A DNA stretch of 64,000 nt from Chelydra serpentina (Eukaryota > Chordata > Testudines > Chelydridae), in contig JBAIAC010000042.1 in NCBI GenBank assembly GCA_037349315.1, positions 5,766,001 to 5,830,000 of the forward strand. Reading direction: 5' to 3'. This document shows positions 44,144 through 53,726 of this stretch, piece after piece. Under the pieces are notes generated by a model. It did not search any database, was not told the origin of the DNA, and saw only the letters and a program-made list of their open reading frames with translations. Every line of letters begins with the position of its first letter. Position 1 is the first letter of the stretch. Made by a program: the position numbers and the translations under genes.

Positions 44144-44677
44144 CATAGGGGCAGACTCCATGGGTGCTCCGGGGCTGGAGCACCCATGGGGAAAAATTGA
44201 TGGGTGCTGAGCACCCACCGGCAGCTCCCCACCAGCCCCGCGCCCAGCTCACCTCAGCTTCCGGGTTCCGCTTCCGGAGGCATGGCCCATGAAGGGGCAT
44301 TTTTAGTTCACGGGCCTGTCACCCATCAGCTGTGCGGTGGGCAGTAAGTGGGGGGGGGGGGGGGGGGCGCCGCGGCAGCGCCTCGGGGGAGGGGTATGGG
44401 GAGGAGGTGACAGGCTCGTGAACAAAAAAAAGCGCCTTCATGGGCGCGCCTCCGGAAGCGCAACCCGGAAGCTGAGGTGAGCTGGGCGCAGGGGGGCTGG
44501 CGGGGAGCTGCCAGTGGGTGCGCTGCATTTCCCCTCCTCCCTCCCTCCCAGGCTTGCAAGCCTGGGGGAGGAGCGGGGGTGGAGGGGAAATGAAGCACGC
44601 CCAGGGGAGGGGGCGGGGATGGAGTTGGGGTTGGGGGCGCGGGCTGCCACCGGCGCCGACAAAAGTCGGCGCCTACG
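44144..44677. mobile_element. hAT-type MITE (CATAGG...CCTACG family) within CR1
   Basis: The ends are CATAGGGGCAGACTCC and AAAAGTCGGCGCCTACG, with 8-bp flanks CTTCTCGG and CTTCTTGT. Uninterrupted CR1 at 32270 reads ACTTCTCGTGTCTTGC, confirming the junction. The interior holds a G run at 44351-44367. Confidence 0.85.
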
Positions 44678-45229
44678 CTTCTTGTGTTTTGCTCAGAACA
44701 CTCCTGCTAATACATCCCAGAGTGATGTTCTGGTTTTTTGCAGCAGTGTTACACTGTTCACTCACATTCAGCTTGTGATCCACTATGACCCCCAGATCCC
44801 TTTCGGCAGTACTCCATCCTAGGCAGTCATTTCCCATGTTGTATGCGTGCAACTGATTGTTCCTTCCTAAAGGGAGTACTTTGCATTTCTCCTTTTTGAA
44901 TTGCATCCTGTTTACTTCAGACTATTTCGCCAGTTTATCCAGATCGTTTTGAATGTTCATCCTTTCGCACTTGCAGCCCCTACCAGCTTATCGTTCACAA
45001 ACTTTATAGTGTACTCTCTATGCCATTATCTCAATCATTGATTAAGATTTTCAATAGACATATATGCAGAATTGATGCTTGCAGAACCCCATTCGTTCTG
45101 CTCTTTCAGCTGGTCTGTGATTCACTGATAACTACTGTCGGAGCACTTTTCCAGACAGTTTTGCACCCATCTTATTGTAGTTCCATCTAGGTTGCATTTC
45201 GATAGTTCGTTTATGAGAAGGTCATGGGG

Positions 45230-45351
45230 TAGGGTGACCAGACAGCAACTGTGAAAAATTGGGATGTGGTTGGGGGGGTAATAAGGTCTATATAAGAAAA
45301 AGACCCAAAAGTCGGGACTGTCCCTATGAAATCGGGACATCTGGTCACCCA
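45230..45351. mobile_element. hAT-type MITE (TAGGGTGACCAGA family) within CR1
   Basis: It runs from TAGGGTGACCAGACAGC to CATCTGGTCACCCA. CR1 sequence continues on both sides. Confidence 0.85.
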
Positions 45352-45512
45352 ATGGGAGACAGTATCAAAAACTTTACTAAAGGCAAGATAGATCATGTTG
45401 ACAACTTCCCCCCGCTCCCCCCCCCCCCCCATCCACAATGCTTGTTACCTGTTAAAGAAAGCTTTCAGGTTGGTTTTACATGTGAGACTGCTTGAGGTTA
45501 CTACATCAAGTG

Positions 45513-45581
45513 CAGGGCCGGCTCCAGGCACCATCCTACCAAGCACGTGCTTGGGGCGGCACCTGGAGGGGGGCGGCGCTC

Positions 45582-45612
<31 letters not shown>

Positions 45613-46257
45613 CATACTGCACCCTGTGGCACTCCAGCCGGCAGGGAGAGCGGGATCGCAGTCGGGCTTGGCGTCCTCCCCGCGGGTGGGGCGGCGCTCA
45701 GGTTTTTTCTTCTTTTTAATTAAAAAAAAAACACTCTTCAGAGGCCGGTGGGGGAGCGGGGCGGCGGGCATGCCGCCCTCCTTGCTGGCGCCCCAGCAGG
45801 GGCAGCAAGGATGCCGCCCTCCTCGCTGGCGCCCCGGCCGGGGCCGCAGGGAAGCCGCCCTCCCCGCCGGTGCCCCGGCTGGGGCAGCAGGGCCGGGGAT
45901 GTCGTGCTCCCCGCCGGCCCCCTGGCCGGGGCAGCAGGGATGCTGCGCTCACCGCCGGCGCCCTGGCCGGGGCAGCGGGGCCAGGGGAAGCCACGCTCCC
46001 CGCCGGCCCCCCGGCCAGGGCAGCAGGGCTGGGGATGCTGCGCTCCCTGGAGGCGCCCCGGCAGGGGAAGCAGGGAAGCCTCCCCCCGCTGGTGCTTTGG
46101 GTGGGAGAGGCAGTCGTTGGGGAAGCGGTTGTTTCAGCGGTGTTGGGGAGGGGGGTTGTTTTGGCAGGCCTTGGGGGGGTTGTTTTTTGTTGGGGGGGCG
46201 GTTGTTTTTTTTTTGTTGTTGTTGCTTGGGGCAGCAAAATAGTTAGAGCCGGCCCTG
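45513..46257. mobile_element. hAT-type MITE (CAGGGCCGGCTC) carrying a minisatellite
   Basis: The ends CAGGGCCGGCTCCAGGCACC and AGAGCCGGCCCTG are inverted, and the 8-bp flanks ATCAAGTG and ATCAGGTG differ at one base. Long T and A runs and the repeat block at 45775-46085 are internal. Confidence 0.88.
45775..46085. repeat. GC-rich minisatellite, about 45-bp unit
   Basis: About seven imperfect units share CGCCGGCGCCC, GGCCGGGGCAGCAGGG and GATGC. They keep all reading frames open locally, which explains the long spurious frames on both strands. Confidence 0.75.
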
Positions 46258-47019
46258 ATCAGGTGTTCTTTTTTGGCAAAGTAGGACCTGTTGCTGCTGC
46301 AGGTTGCACGGTCCTACAGAGAGTATTTTCACACACATACATGTAAGAAACTGCAATCTGTGGGGATGTGCTACCTGTAACACTGCTGTCCGATGAAGCT
46401 AATCCCTACAGATAGCAGTTTCTCGCACCATAGGTATGTGAGACAGCTATCTGTAGCAATTTGCAACCTGTATCAAAGAGATAGTGAATACTTACCATTA
46501 GCATTTCCTGAGAGCTTCAAAGGGACGTACCTGTGGACTAGGGTGACCAGACAGCAAGTGTGAAAAATCGGGACAGGGGATGGGGGGTAATAGACACCTA
46601 TAGGACCTGGTCTACACTAAGAGTTTATATCGAATTTAGCAGCATTAAATCGAATTAACCCTGCACCCGTCCACACAACGACGCCATTTATTTCGACATA
46701 AAGGGCTCTTAAAATCGATTTCTGTACTCCTCCCTGACGAGGGGATTAGCGTTAAAATCGATATTGCCGTGTCGAATTAGGGTTAGTGTGGACGGAATTC
46801 GACGTTATTGGTTTCCGGGAGCTATCCCACAGTGCACCACTGCGACCTCTCTGGACAGCAGTCCCAGCTCAGATGCTCTGGCCAGGGACACCGGAAAAGC
46901 CCCGGGAACATTTGAATTTCATTTCCTGTTTGGCCAGTTTGAATTTCATTTCCTGTTTGGCCATCGTGGCGAGCTCAGCAGCACAGGTAACGAAGCAGAG
47001 CTCTTCAGCAGAGGTGACC

Positions 47020-47582
47020 ATGCAATCCCACAATAGAAAGAGGACTCCAGCATGGACAGAACGGGAGGTGTTAGATCTGATAGCAGTCTGGGGAGATGAA
47101 TCCGTGCTATCAGAGCTACAATCGAAAAGACGGAATGCAAAAATCTACGAAAAAATCGCCAAGGCCATGACGGAAAGAGGATACAGCAGGGATGCAACGC
47201 AGTGCCGCGTTAAAATTAAGGAGCTGAGACAAGCGTACCAGAAGACCAAAGAATCAAACGGACGCTCTGGGTCAGATCCCCAGACATGCCGCTTCTACGC
47301 TGCGCTGCATGCCATCCTAGAGTGGCCGCCACCACTACCCCACCCCTGTCCGTGGACTCCGAGGATGGGGTATTCTCATCAGTCGCTTGTGATGTTTTTG
47401 TGGATGGGGAAGATGATGAGGGAGATGATGAGGATGAGGTGGTCGACAGCGCTCTGCAGGGCGATTTCCTCAAAAGCCAGGAACTTTTCCTCACCCTGAC
47501 AGAGATCCTCTCCCAACCCTCCCAAGGCGGTATCCCGGACCGTGAAGCCGGAGAAGGCACATCAGGTGAGTGTATCTTTTGA
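47020..47582 (+). pseudogene. Harbinger Myb/SANT-like gene, exon 1
   Basis: ATG 47020 opens MQSHNRKRTPAWTEREVLDL, then CRVKIKELRQAYQKTKESNG, a trihelix Myb-like DNA-binding domain with the spaced tryptophans and aromatic residues. After FYAALHAIL (about 47320) the original frame shifts into the acidic segment DVFVDGEDDEGDDEDEVVDS, ending near a GT at 47567. One frameshift is therefore likely. The partner exon is at 48588. Confidence 0.75.
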
Positions 47583-48587
47583 ATTGAAAAGACATGGTTG
47601 TAAAGCAATTGGTTTTTAATGGTTATTTTGCCCTGAGGACTTGGGATGCATTCGTGGCCAGTAGAGCTACTGGAAAAGTCTGTTAATGTCTGGGGATGGA
47701 GCGGAAATCCTCCAGGGACATCTCCATGAAGCTCTCCTGTAGGTACTCTAAAAGCCTTTGCAGAAGGTTTCTGGGGAGAGCAGCCTTATTGAGTCCTCCA
47801 TGGTAGGAAACTTTACCACACCAGGCCAGTAGCAAGTACTCTAGTACTCATTGCACGGCAAAGACTGGCAGCATACGGCCCCGGAGTTTGCTGGCATTCA
47901 AGCAACATCCGTTCTTTCTCTGTCTATGTTATCCTCATCAGAGTGATATTATTCATGGTGACCTGTTTGAAATATGGGAATTTAATTACGGGGACAGTCA
48001 GAGGTGGCCATTTCTACTGGGCTGTTTGCCTGTTCCTGAAAAGAAATCCTCCCCGCAGTTTCAAGCCACGCGGTGGGGGCAGGAGACCCTTCATGCTGAG
48101 CGGTTGGCGTTCAGCTAGCAGGGATCTTCCCTGATACCAGCCACGTGGTGCGGGGGGAGGGGAGGAGGGCCGTTCATGATGGGCAGTTGGTGTTCGGCTA
48201 GCAGGGATCTTCCCTGATACCAGCCACGCTGTTGGGTGACGGCGAAAGCTAGCATCCCAGAGAATGGGATGGCTGGAGTTACTTTGTTTTGAGTTACTTG
48301 GCTTTGAGCGTGAAAGGAGGGCGCTGCTGTTAATTAAGGTTTCCGAAGCCGAAAGTCTATGGCTTACCATGGCCGCCCGCTAGCCGAATTCCATTGCCCA
48401 GCCCTGCGTGTGTGATCTGTACACCAAAGCCCCAGGCACTCAATATAAAGTTTCAAAAATGTGACCTTGTACTGAAAGTATATTTGGTAGGTACTGTGAA
48501 TGGTGCTGTTCACCGCGAAAGAGTATATGCACTGTTCTGTAAAATTTATCTTTAAAAAAAATTCACTCCCTGTTTTTCATCCCACAG

Positions 48588-48899
48588 CTGCAGCTGTTCC
48601 TAGGCTTCCCCCGGCATCTCCCTCCCAAAGGCTGTCACAGATAAGGCGGAGAAAAAAACACACACGTGACGAGATGTTCTCTGAGCTAATGCAGTGCTTC
48701 CGCACTGAAGTAGCTCAGCAGAATGTGTGGAGGGACAGAATTTCCCAATACTAGCAAGCGGGCAGCGATCGGGAGGACAGGAGGGACGAGCGTGAGGACA
48801 GGAGGGACGCTCGAGCTGAGAGGTGGCGGCAGGAAGACCAGAGGGTGACAGAGGCCATGCTTGGGCTACTGCGGGAGCAAACCGACACGCTCCGTTGAT
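48588..48899 (+). pseudogene. Harbinger Myb-like gene, exon 2 region
   Basis: After TTTTTCATCCCACAG the frame reads LPPASPSQRLSQIRRRKKHT, MFSELMQCFRTEVAQQ, then a TAG at 48752. The same frame goes on with an arginine- and glutamate-rich coil to DTLR and TGA 48896-48899. This echoes 16454-17036. Confidence 0.55.
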
Positions 48900-49368
48900 G
48901 TTCTGCAGGAACGGAAGCAGGATGACAGACCGCCGCTGCAGCACATCTGTAACCGCCCTCACCCCTCCCCAAGTCCCATAGCCTCCTCACCCAGAGTCCC
49001 CAAAACTTGCGGGGAGGGGGAAGGCTACGTGTGAACAACCACTCCACCCTGGTGGATTGCTCAAGCAGCACAAGGCTGTCATTCCCCAAGTTTTGAAACG
49101 GCCTTTCCTTCCCTCCTTCCTTCACCCCTCCGCCCGCACCCCACCCTGGCCACCGTCCCAGTTCTCTCCCTTTCTTAATAAATCTTGAATAAAAAATTGT
49201 TGTTTGTGAAACAATGGTGCCTTTATTTCCTTTCAAAGCAAGGTTCACTCGAAGGGGGGGGGGGGGGAAAGGGAGTTGGCCGGGGGTTGGTAATTAGAGA
49301 GGATAGGCAATATAAACAGAGTAAACAAACGGGGGCAGGTTCTCATCAAGGAGAAACAAACATAAGAG

Positions 49369-50651
49369 TCACTCGTTACACTGGTCAGTCTGGAAGCTAG
49401 TTTTCAAAGCTTCCCTAATACGCACTGCGTCCTGCTGTGCTCTTCTAATCGCCCTGGTGTCCGGCTGCGCGTAAGCTGAGGCCAGGCGATTTGCCTCAAC
49501 CTCCCACCCCGCCATAAATGTCTCCCCCTTACTCTCACAGAGATTGTGGAGCACACAGCAAGCAGCAATAACAATGGGTATAGTGGTTTCGCTGAGGTCT
49601 GAGCGAGTCAGTAAGCTTTGCCAGTGCCCTTTCAAACATCCAAATGCAAACTCCACCACCATCAGCACTTGCTCAGCCTGTAGTTGAACAGCTCCTTACT
49701 ACTGTCCAGGGCGCCTGTGTATGGCTTCATGAGCCAGGGCATTAAGGGGTATGCTGGGTCCCCAAGGATCACTATAGGCATCTCCACACCCCCAACTGTT
49801 ATTTTGTGGTCTGGGAAGTAAATACCTTCCTGCAGCCGTCTAAACAGACCAGAGTTTCTGAAGACGCGAGCGTCATGAACCTTTCCCGGCCATCCAACGT
49901 TGATGTTGGTGAATTGTCCCTTGTGATCCACCAGTGCTTGCAGCACCATTGAAAAGTAACCCTTTCGGTTAATGTACTGGCTGCCCTGGTGGTCCGGTCC
50001 CAAGATAGGGATGTGAGTTCCGTCTATAGCCCCACCGCAGTTAGGGAATCCCATCGCAGCGAAGCCATCTGCTATCACCTGCACATTTCCCAGGGTCACT
50101 ACCTTTGACAGCAGCAGCTCAATGATTGCGTTGGCTACTTGCATCACAGCAACCCCCACAGTAGATTTGCCCACTCCAAAGTGATTCGCGACTGACCGGT
50201 AGCTGTCAGGCGTTGCAAGCTTCCAGAGGGATATCACCACTCGCTTCTCAACTGTCAGGACTGCTCTCATCCTGGTGTCCTGGCGCGTCAGGGCAGGGGA
50301 CAGCAAGTCACAAAGTTCCAGGAAAGTGCCTTTACGCATGCGAAAGTTTTGCAGCCACTGGGATTCATCCCAGACCTGCAACACTATGCGGTCCCACCAG
50401 TCTGTGCTTGTTTCCCGGGCCCAGAATCAGCGTTCCACAGCATGAGCCTGCCCCATTGCCACCAGGATGTCCATTTTGCGGGGTTCCGTTCTCTGAGAAA
50501 GGTCTGTGTCCATGCCCTCATCACTCTCGTCACCGCCGTGCTGTAGCCTACTCACCTGCTTTCTCAAGTTCAGGTTCTGGATGAAGCGCACGATAATGTG
50601 CGAGGTGTTGACAACAGCCATAACTGCTGTGATGATCTCGCCGGGCTCCAT
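49369..50651 (-). pseudogene. Harbinger transposase, one stop and one frameshift
   Basis: It starts MEPGEIITAVMAVVNTSHII on the minus strand. A TGA near 50430 replaces the CGA of the open copy at 4369 (ER|RFW), a CpG-type C-to-T change. A short deletion near 49664 shifts the frame between RLSKC and VVEFAFGCLKG. The glutamate of VECAFG is now at VEFAFG. Apart from these, 240 codons in the centre are open, with DGTHIPI and GDPAYP aspartates intact. Confidence 0.88.
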
Positions 50652-51093
50652 GCTCACCGCACTATGGCATCCGCGCTTGCAATCCAGGGAAAAGGGCGCG
50701 AAATGATTGTCTGCCGTTGCTTTCCCGGAGGGACGGGGGGGGAGTGACGGTTGAATGACGACATGTACCCATAACCACCCACTACAAATTTCTTGCCCCA
50801 TCAGGCATTGGGAGCTCGACCCATAATTCAAATGGGCAGCGGGGACTGCGGGAACTGTGGGATACCTACCCACAGTGCACCGCTTGGAATGTCAATGCTT
50901 CCCCCGATACTGTGGACTCACACCACCAATTTAATGTACTTAGTATGGACACACACGTTCGACTTCATAATATCGGTTCACAAAAATCGATGTTGGTAAA
51001 ATCGGACTACAGTCGTAGTGTAGACATACCCTAGAAGAAAAAGCCCCAAATATCAGGACTGTCCTTATAAAATAGGGACATCTGGTCACCCTA

Positions 51094-52260
51094 CTGTGGC
51101 CACCCTACTGTGGTAAACAGTGTCTCGTGGGCCCTTAGTGCTTTCCTTTACAAGCTGCAACACATATTTTGAAAACCCCTGGCCTAGCACAATAAGCAAA
51201 CCTACCCTGCTATTTTCATTAGGAGCAAAAGAAACTGATGCTGAATACTGTGGCTGACAGAATGTGATGTAAACAAGTATCACACAGATCTCTCTCTCAT
51301 TAGAAGAGTTTTCTACTAAACTCTGCACATGTCCAGCCCAATCGCACTCCTTACATTCATATGGCTTCTCTCAGTCAGCACAAAACGAAATACACACAAG
51401 ATGACATTTGGGAAGATGAGAGTTTCAGTTGATGAACCTGCCAGATAATAGTTGCTGCTGCTGGAAATATAGTGGTGGAATATACCAGGGCGATTACACC
51501 GATCAGACCTTTGGAGAATTTACCAGGGAAATCCAGAAATCTAATAATCTGGGATTCTGAAGAAAAGTACAGGGAAATGAAAGCCAGGATTTTCACTGAC
51601 TTGCTGTGTAACCTTTGGCAAGTAACATCACCTGTGTGCCTCCAGTTTCTCCTCTCAACTTTCTCCTGCCCTGTTAACTCTAGAGTAAATAGTGCAACTA
51701 CAATTCTCATTTCAGCAGCAGATCTTTTCACCCCTCTGGATCTATCACCAGATGTTAGATAGAAGTTGGTAAAACACTAAGGGCTAGACTGAGAGGCAAA
51801 ATAACAGTTGCAAAAATGCAATCCCCATTGGTGGATTGAATCAAAACAAAGTTGTGACATTAGGCCAGAAATTCAGTCAGAGTGGAAGTCGGATGATCCA
51901 ACAGAATAAACATCTACTCTAAAAATAAGGAGAAAAAAAGATAAAATTAGAATTAAAAATTCACAGCAGCAGATAAGACAACTTGGGAAACTACTATGAG
52001 ACTCCTCCGAGTGCAGCAAATTTGCATCCTTTAAAGCGCTAGTGTGGACAGGCTCAGCTCCCAGTGCTCGGAGCTAATCCCCTCGTCGAGGTGAATTACC
52101 AGGAGCACTGGCACCTGTAGCAGCACTTTGAACTTTGTGGTGTAGACATAGCCTCAGTAGGTTAGATCAGACAAAGAGGAGCTGCATTGACTAGGCATTG
52201 GGATGCCTGTGCCTTTAAGAACCCAGCCCTGGGAAGCCGATGCTGAGAGGTGCTGTCTGT
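51094..52260. other. Intergenic, no recognised gene
   Basis: A 'gtgtagacatagcct' end near 52140 marks a partial Harbinger-type MITE. Otherwise no coding, RNA or repeat signal that I can support. Confidence 0.4.
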
Positions 52261-52267
52261 GGGAGGG

Positions 52268-53079
52268 GAAATAAAAAAAGCCCCTCCCCCCACACCTATT
52301 TATGCAAACACTGGTGTCTCAGTCACACTAGGGTAACTGCTACCCCCTGTGCCCCTGCCTGTGCTGGATTTTGCCCTCTGCCAGCGCCTCACCCCGAGCT
52401 TCACTCCTGCTCCTCCCCCCCGCCCTGATTTTGCCCTTTAGCCCCTCTCCTAACTCTGCGTCCAGCTGCTTGACCCCCCAGACCAGTCAATTTCCGCCCC
52501 CTGCTCCGACCCTGGGCACCCCCCCGCTTCGATTCGCCCCCTTTGCCCCTTTTTAGCCCCTGTAAATAGCAGTCAGCAGAATCTTTGGGTAATAAGGGCA
52601 GGGTGAAGGGCAGTGGCGTCAGCAGATGTTACTGAGCATGCTCAGTTCGTGTGAGCCTACCAAAAAGCCACTTTGCTCAAATAAAAAAGCCTCTCGCCCC
52701 CCCCCCCCCCACTATTTTGCCAAGCACGGGTGTCCCCGTCCCACCAGGGTAACTGCTGAGCCCTGTGCCCCCGCCTGTGCCGGGTTTTGTCCTCTGACAC
52801 CCTCTGCCAGCGCCCCCCCCACTGGGCTTAACTCCGCCTCCCCCCCCCCTCATTCCTGATTTTCCCTTTAGCCCCTCTCCTAATCCTGCCACCTGATGCG
52901 TGACCCCCCCAGACCAGTAAATTCTCACCCCCTGCTCAGACCCTGGCCACCCCCCTGCTCCGATTCGCCCCCTTTGCCCCCTTTTAACCCCTGTCAAAAG
53001 CAGTCAGCAGAATCCTACAGCTAATAAGGGCAGGGTGAAGGGCAGTGGCGTCAGCAGATGTACTACTGAGCATGCTCAG
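52268..53079 (+). repeat. Tandem duplication just upstream of gene D
   Basis: Unit 1 (52268-52645) and unit 2 (52679-53079) share AAATAAAAAAGCC, GGTAACTGCT, TTTAGCCCCTCTCCTAA and GGGCAGTGGCGTCAGCAGATG blocks. Each ends in the perfect 14-bp palindrome CTGAGCATGCTCAG (52632-52645 and 53066-53079). The duplication ends about 230 bp before the gene D start codon. Confidence 0.85.
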
Positions 53080-53279
53080 GGCACCGTAAGTAGCACTTTT
53101 CTACAGAGACCACTTTAATACAGTGCACCTGCCCTGCGGATTTGATGTGGTTCCCTGCACACACAGTCACATTTCTCCCCAGACTAGAGCCCTCCCCAGA
53201 CTGAAACTCTCAGCCACAGCTCACAGGAACAGCAGCAAATCAGCCAGATCTAAGGGGAACGCCCCATAGGCTGAACACA

Positions 53280-53295
53280 GGGAAATGAAACTAAT
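53280..53295 (+). promoter_or_regulatory. IRF/ISRE-like site upstream of gene D
   Basis: GGGAAATGAAACTAAT contains AANNGAAACT 14 bp before the start codon. It is the counterpart of 25375-25390 at gene C. Confidence 0.4.
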
Positions 53296-53309
53296 CCTGT
53301 CACGCAGTC

Positions 53310-53726
53310 ATGGCCGCAGACAGCTCTGTACTAAGTCTCCAGGATGAACTCTCTTGTTCCATCTGCCTGGAGTATTTCAAAGAGCCGGTGTCTATCCACT
53401 GTGGGCACAACTACTGCCGAGACTGCATCAGCCAGTGCTGGGGGGAGACGGAGACAAACTTCTCCTGCCCCCAGTGCAGAGAAACCGCCCAGCAGAAGCT
53501 TTTCAGGCCCAACAGGGAGCTGGGGAAGGTTGTGGAAATTGCCAGGCAGCTGAGTTTCCAGGTCACAGTAGCCACAGGAGGGGAGCAAGGGTGTGAGACA
53601 CACCGGGAGGCCCTGAAACTCTTCTGTGACACGGATCAACAACTAATTTGTGTGATCTGCAGAGAGTCCCAGGTTCACAGAGCTCACACTGTGTTCCCAG
53701 TAGAGGAGGCGGCCCAGGAGTACAAG
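53310..53726 (+). CDS. Gene D exon 1: RING and B-box 2
   Basis: 139 codons, MAADSSVLSLQDELSCSICL to EEAAQEYK, with a gtaagg donor. It is three codons longer than gene C exon 1. No other in-frame ATG lies just upstream. Confidence 0.93.

Larger units (their letters stand above)
44029..45510 (-). mobile_element. CR1 LINE, broken by two hAT MITEs
   Basis: CR1 ORF2 C-terminal sequence on the minus strand is readable in three blocks: 44029-44143, 44678-45229 and 45352-45510. The middle block gives QFKKEKCKVLPLGRNNQLHA, DLGVIVDHKLNVSEQC and CISRSVLSKTQEA. The gaps are exactly the two MITEs listed next. Confidence 0.85.
46603..51031. mobile_element. Harbinger element with two genes
   Basis: The terminal repeats are GGACCTGGTCTACACTAAG and AGTCGTAGTGTAGACATACCC. 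TA lies on both sides, so the exact target duplication (TWA expected) is uncertain. The Myb-like gene is on the plus strand (47020 onward) and the transposase on the minus strand (49369-50651), convergent as in the 14842 element, but the nucleotide sequence of the ends differs, so it is a separate subfamily. Confidence 0.88.
46539..51093. mobile_element. hAT-type MITE split by a Harbinger element
   Basis: The left half is 46539-46602 (TAGGGTGACCAGACAGC...) and the right half is 51032-51093 (...CATCTGGTCACCCTA). The 8-bp duplications CTGTGGAC (46531-46538) and CTGTGGCC (51094-51101) now lie 4.5 kb apart. Confidence 0.88.

Noticed and set aside
45395..46346. Frames of 283, 164, 173 and 158 codons around 45400-46350
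   Set aside because: All overlap a GC-rich minisatellite inside a hAT MITE with no stop codons by composition. Peptides are low-complexity and appear on both strands.
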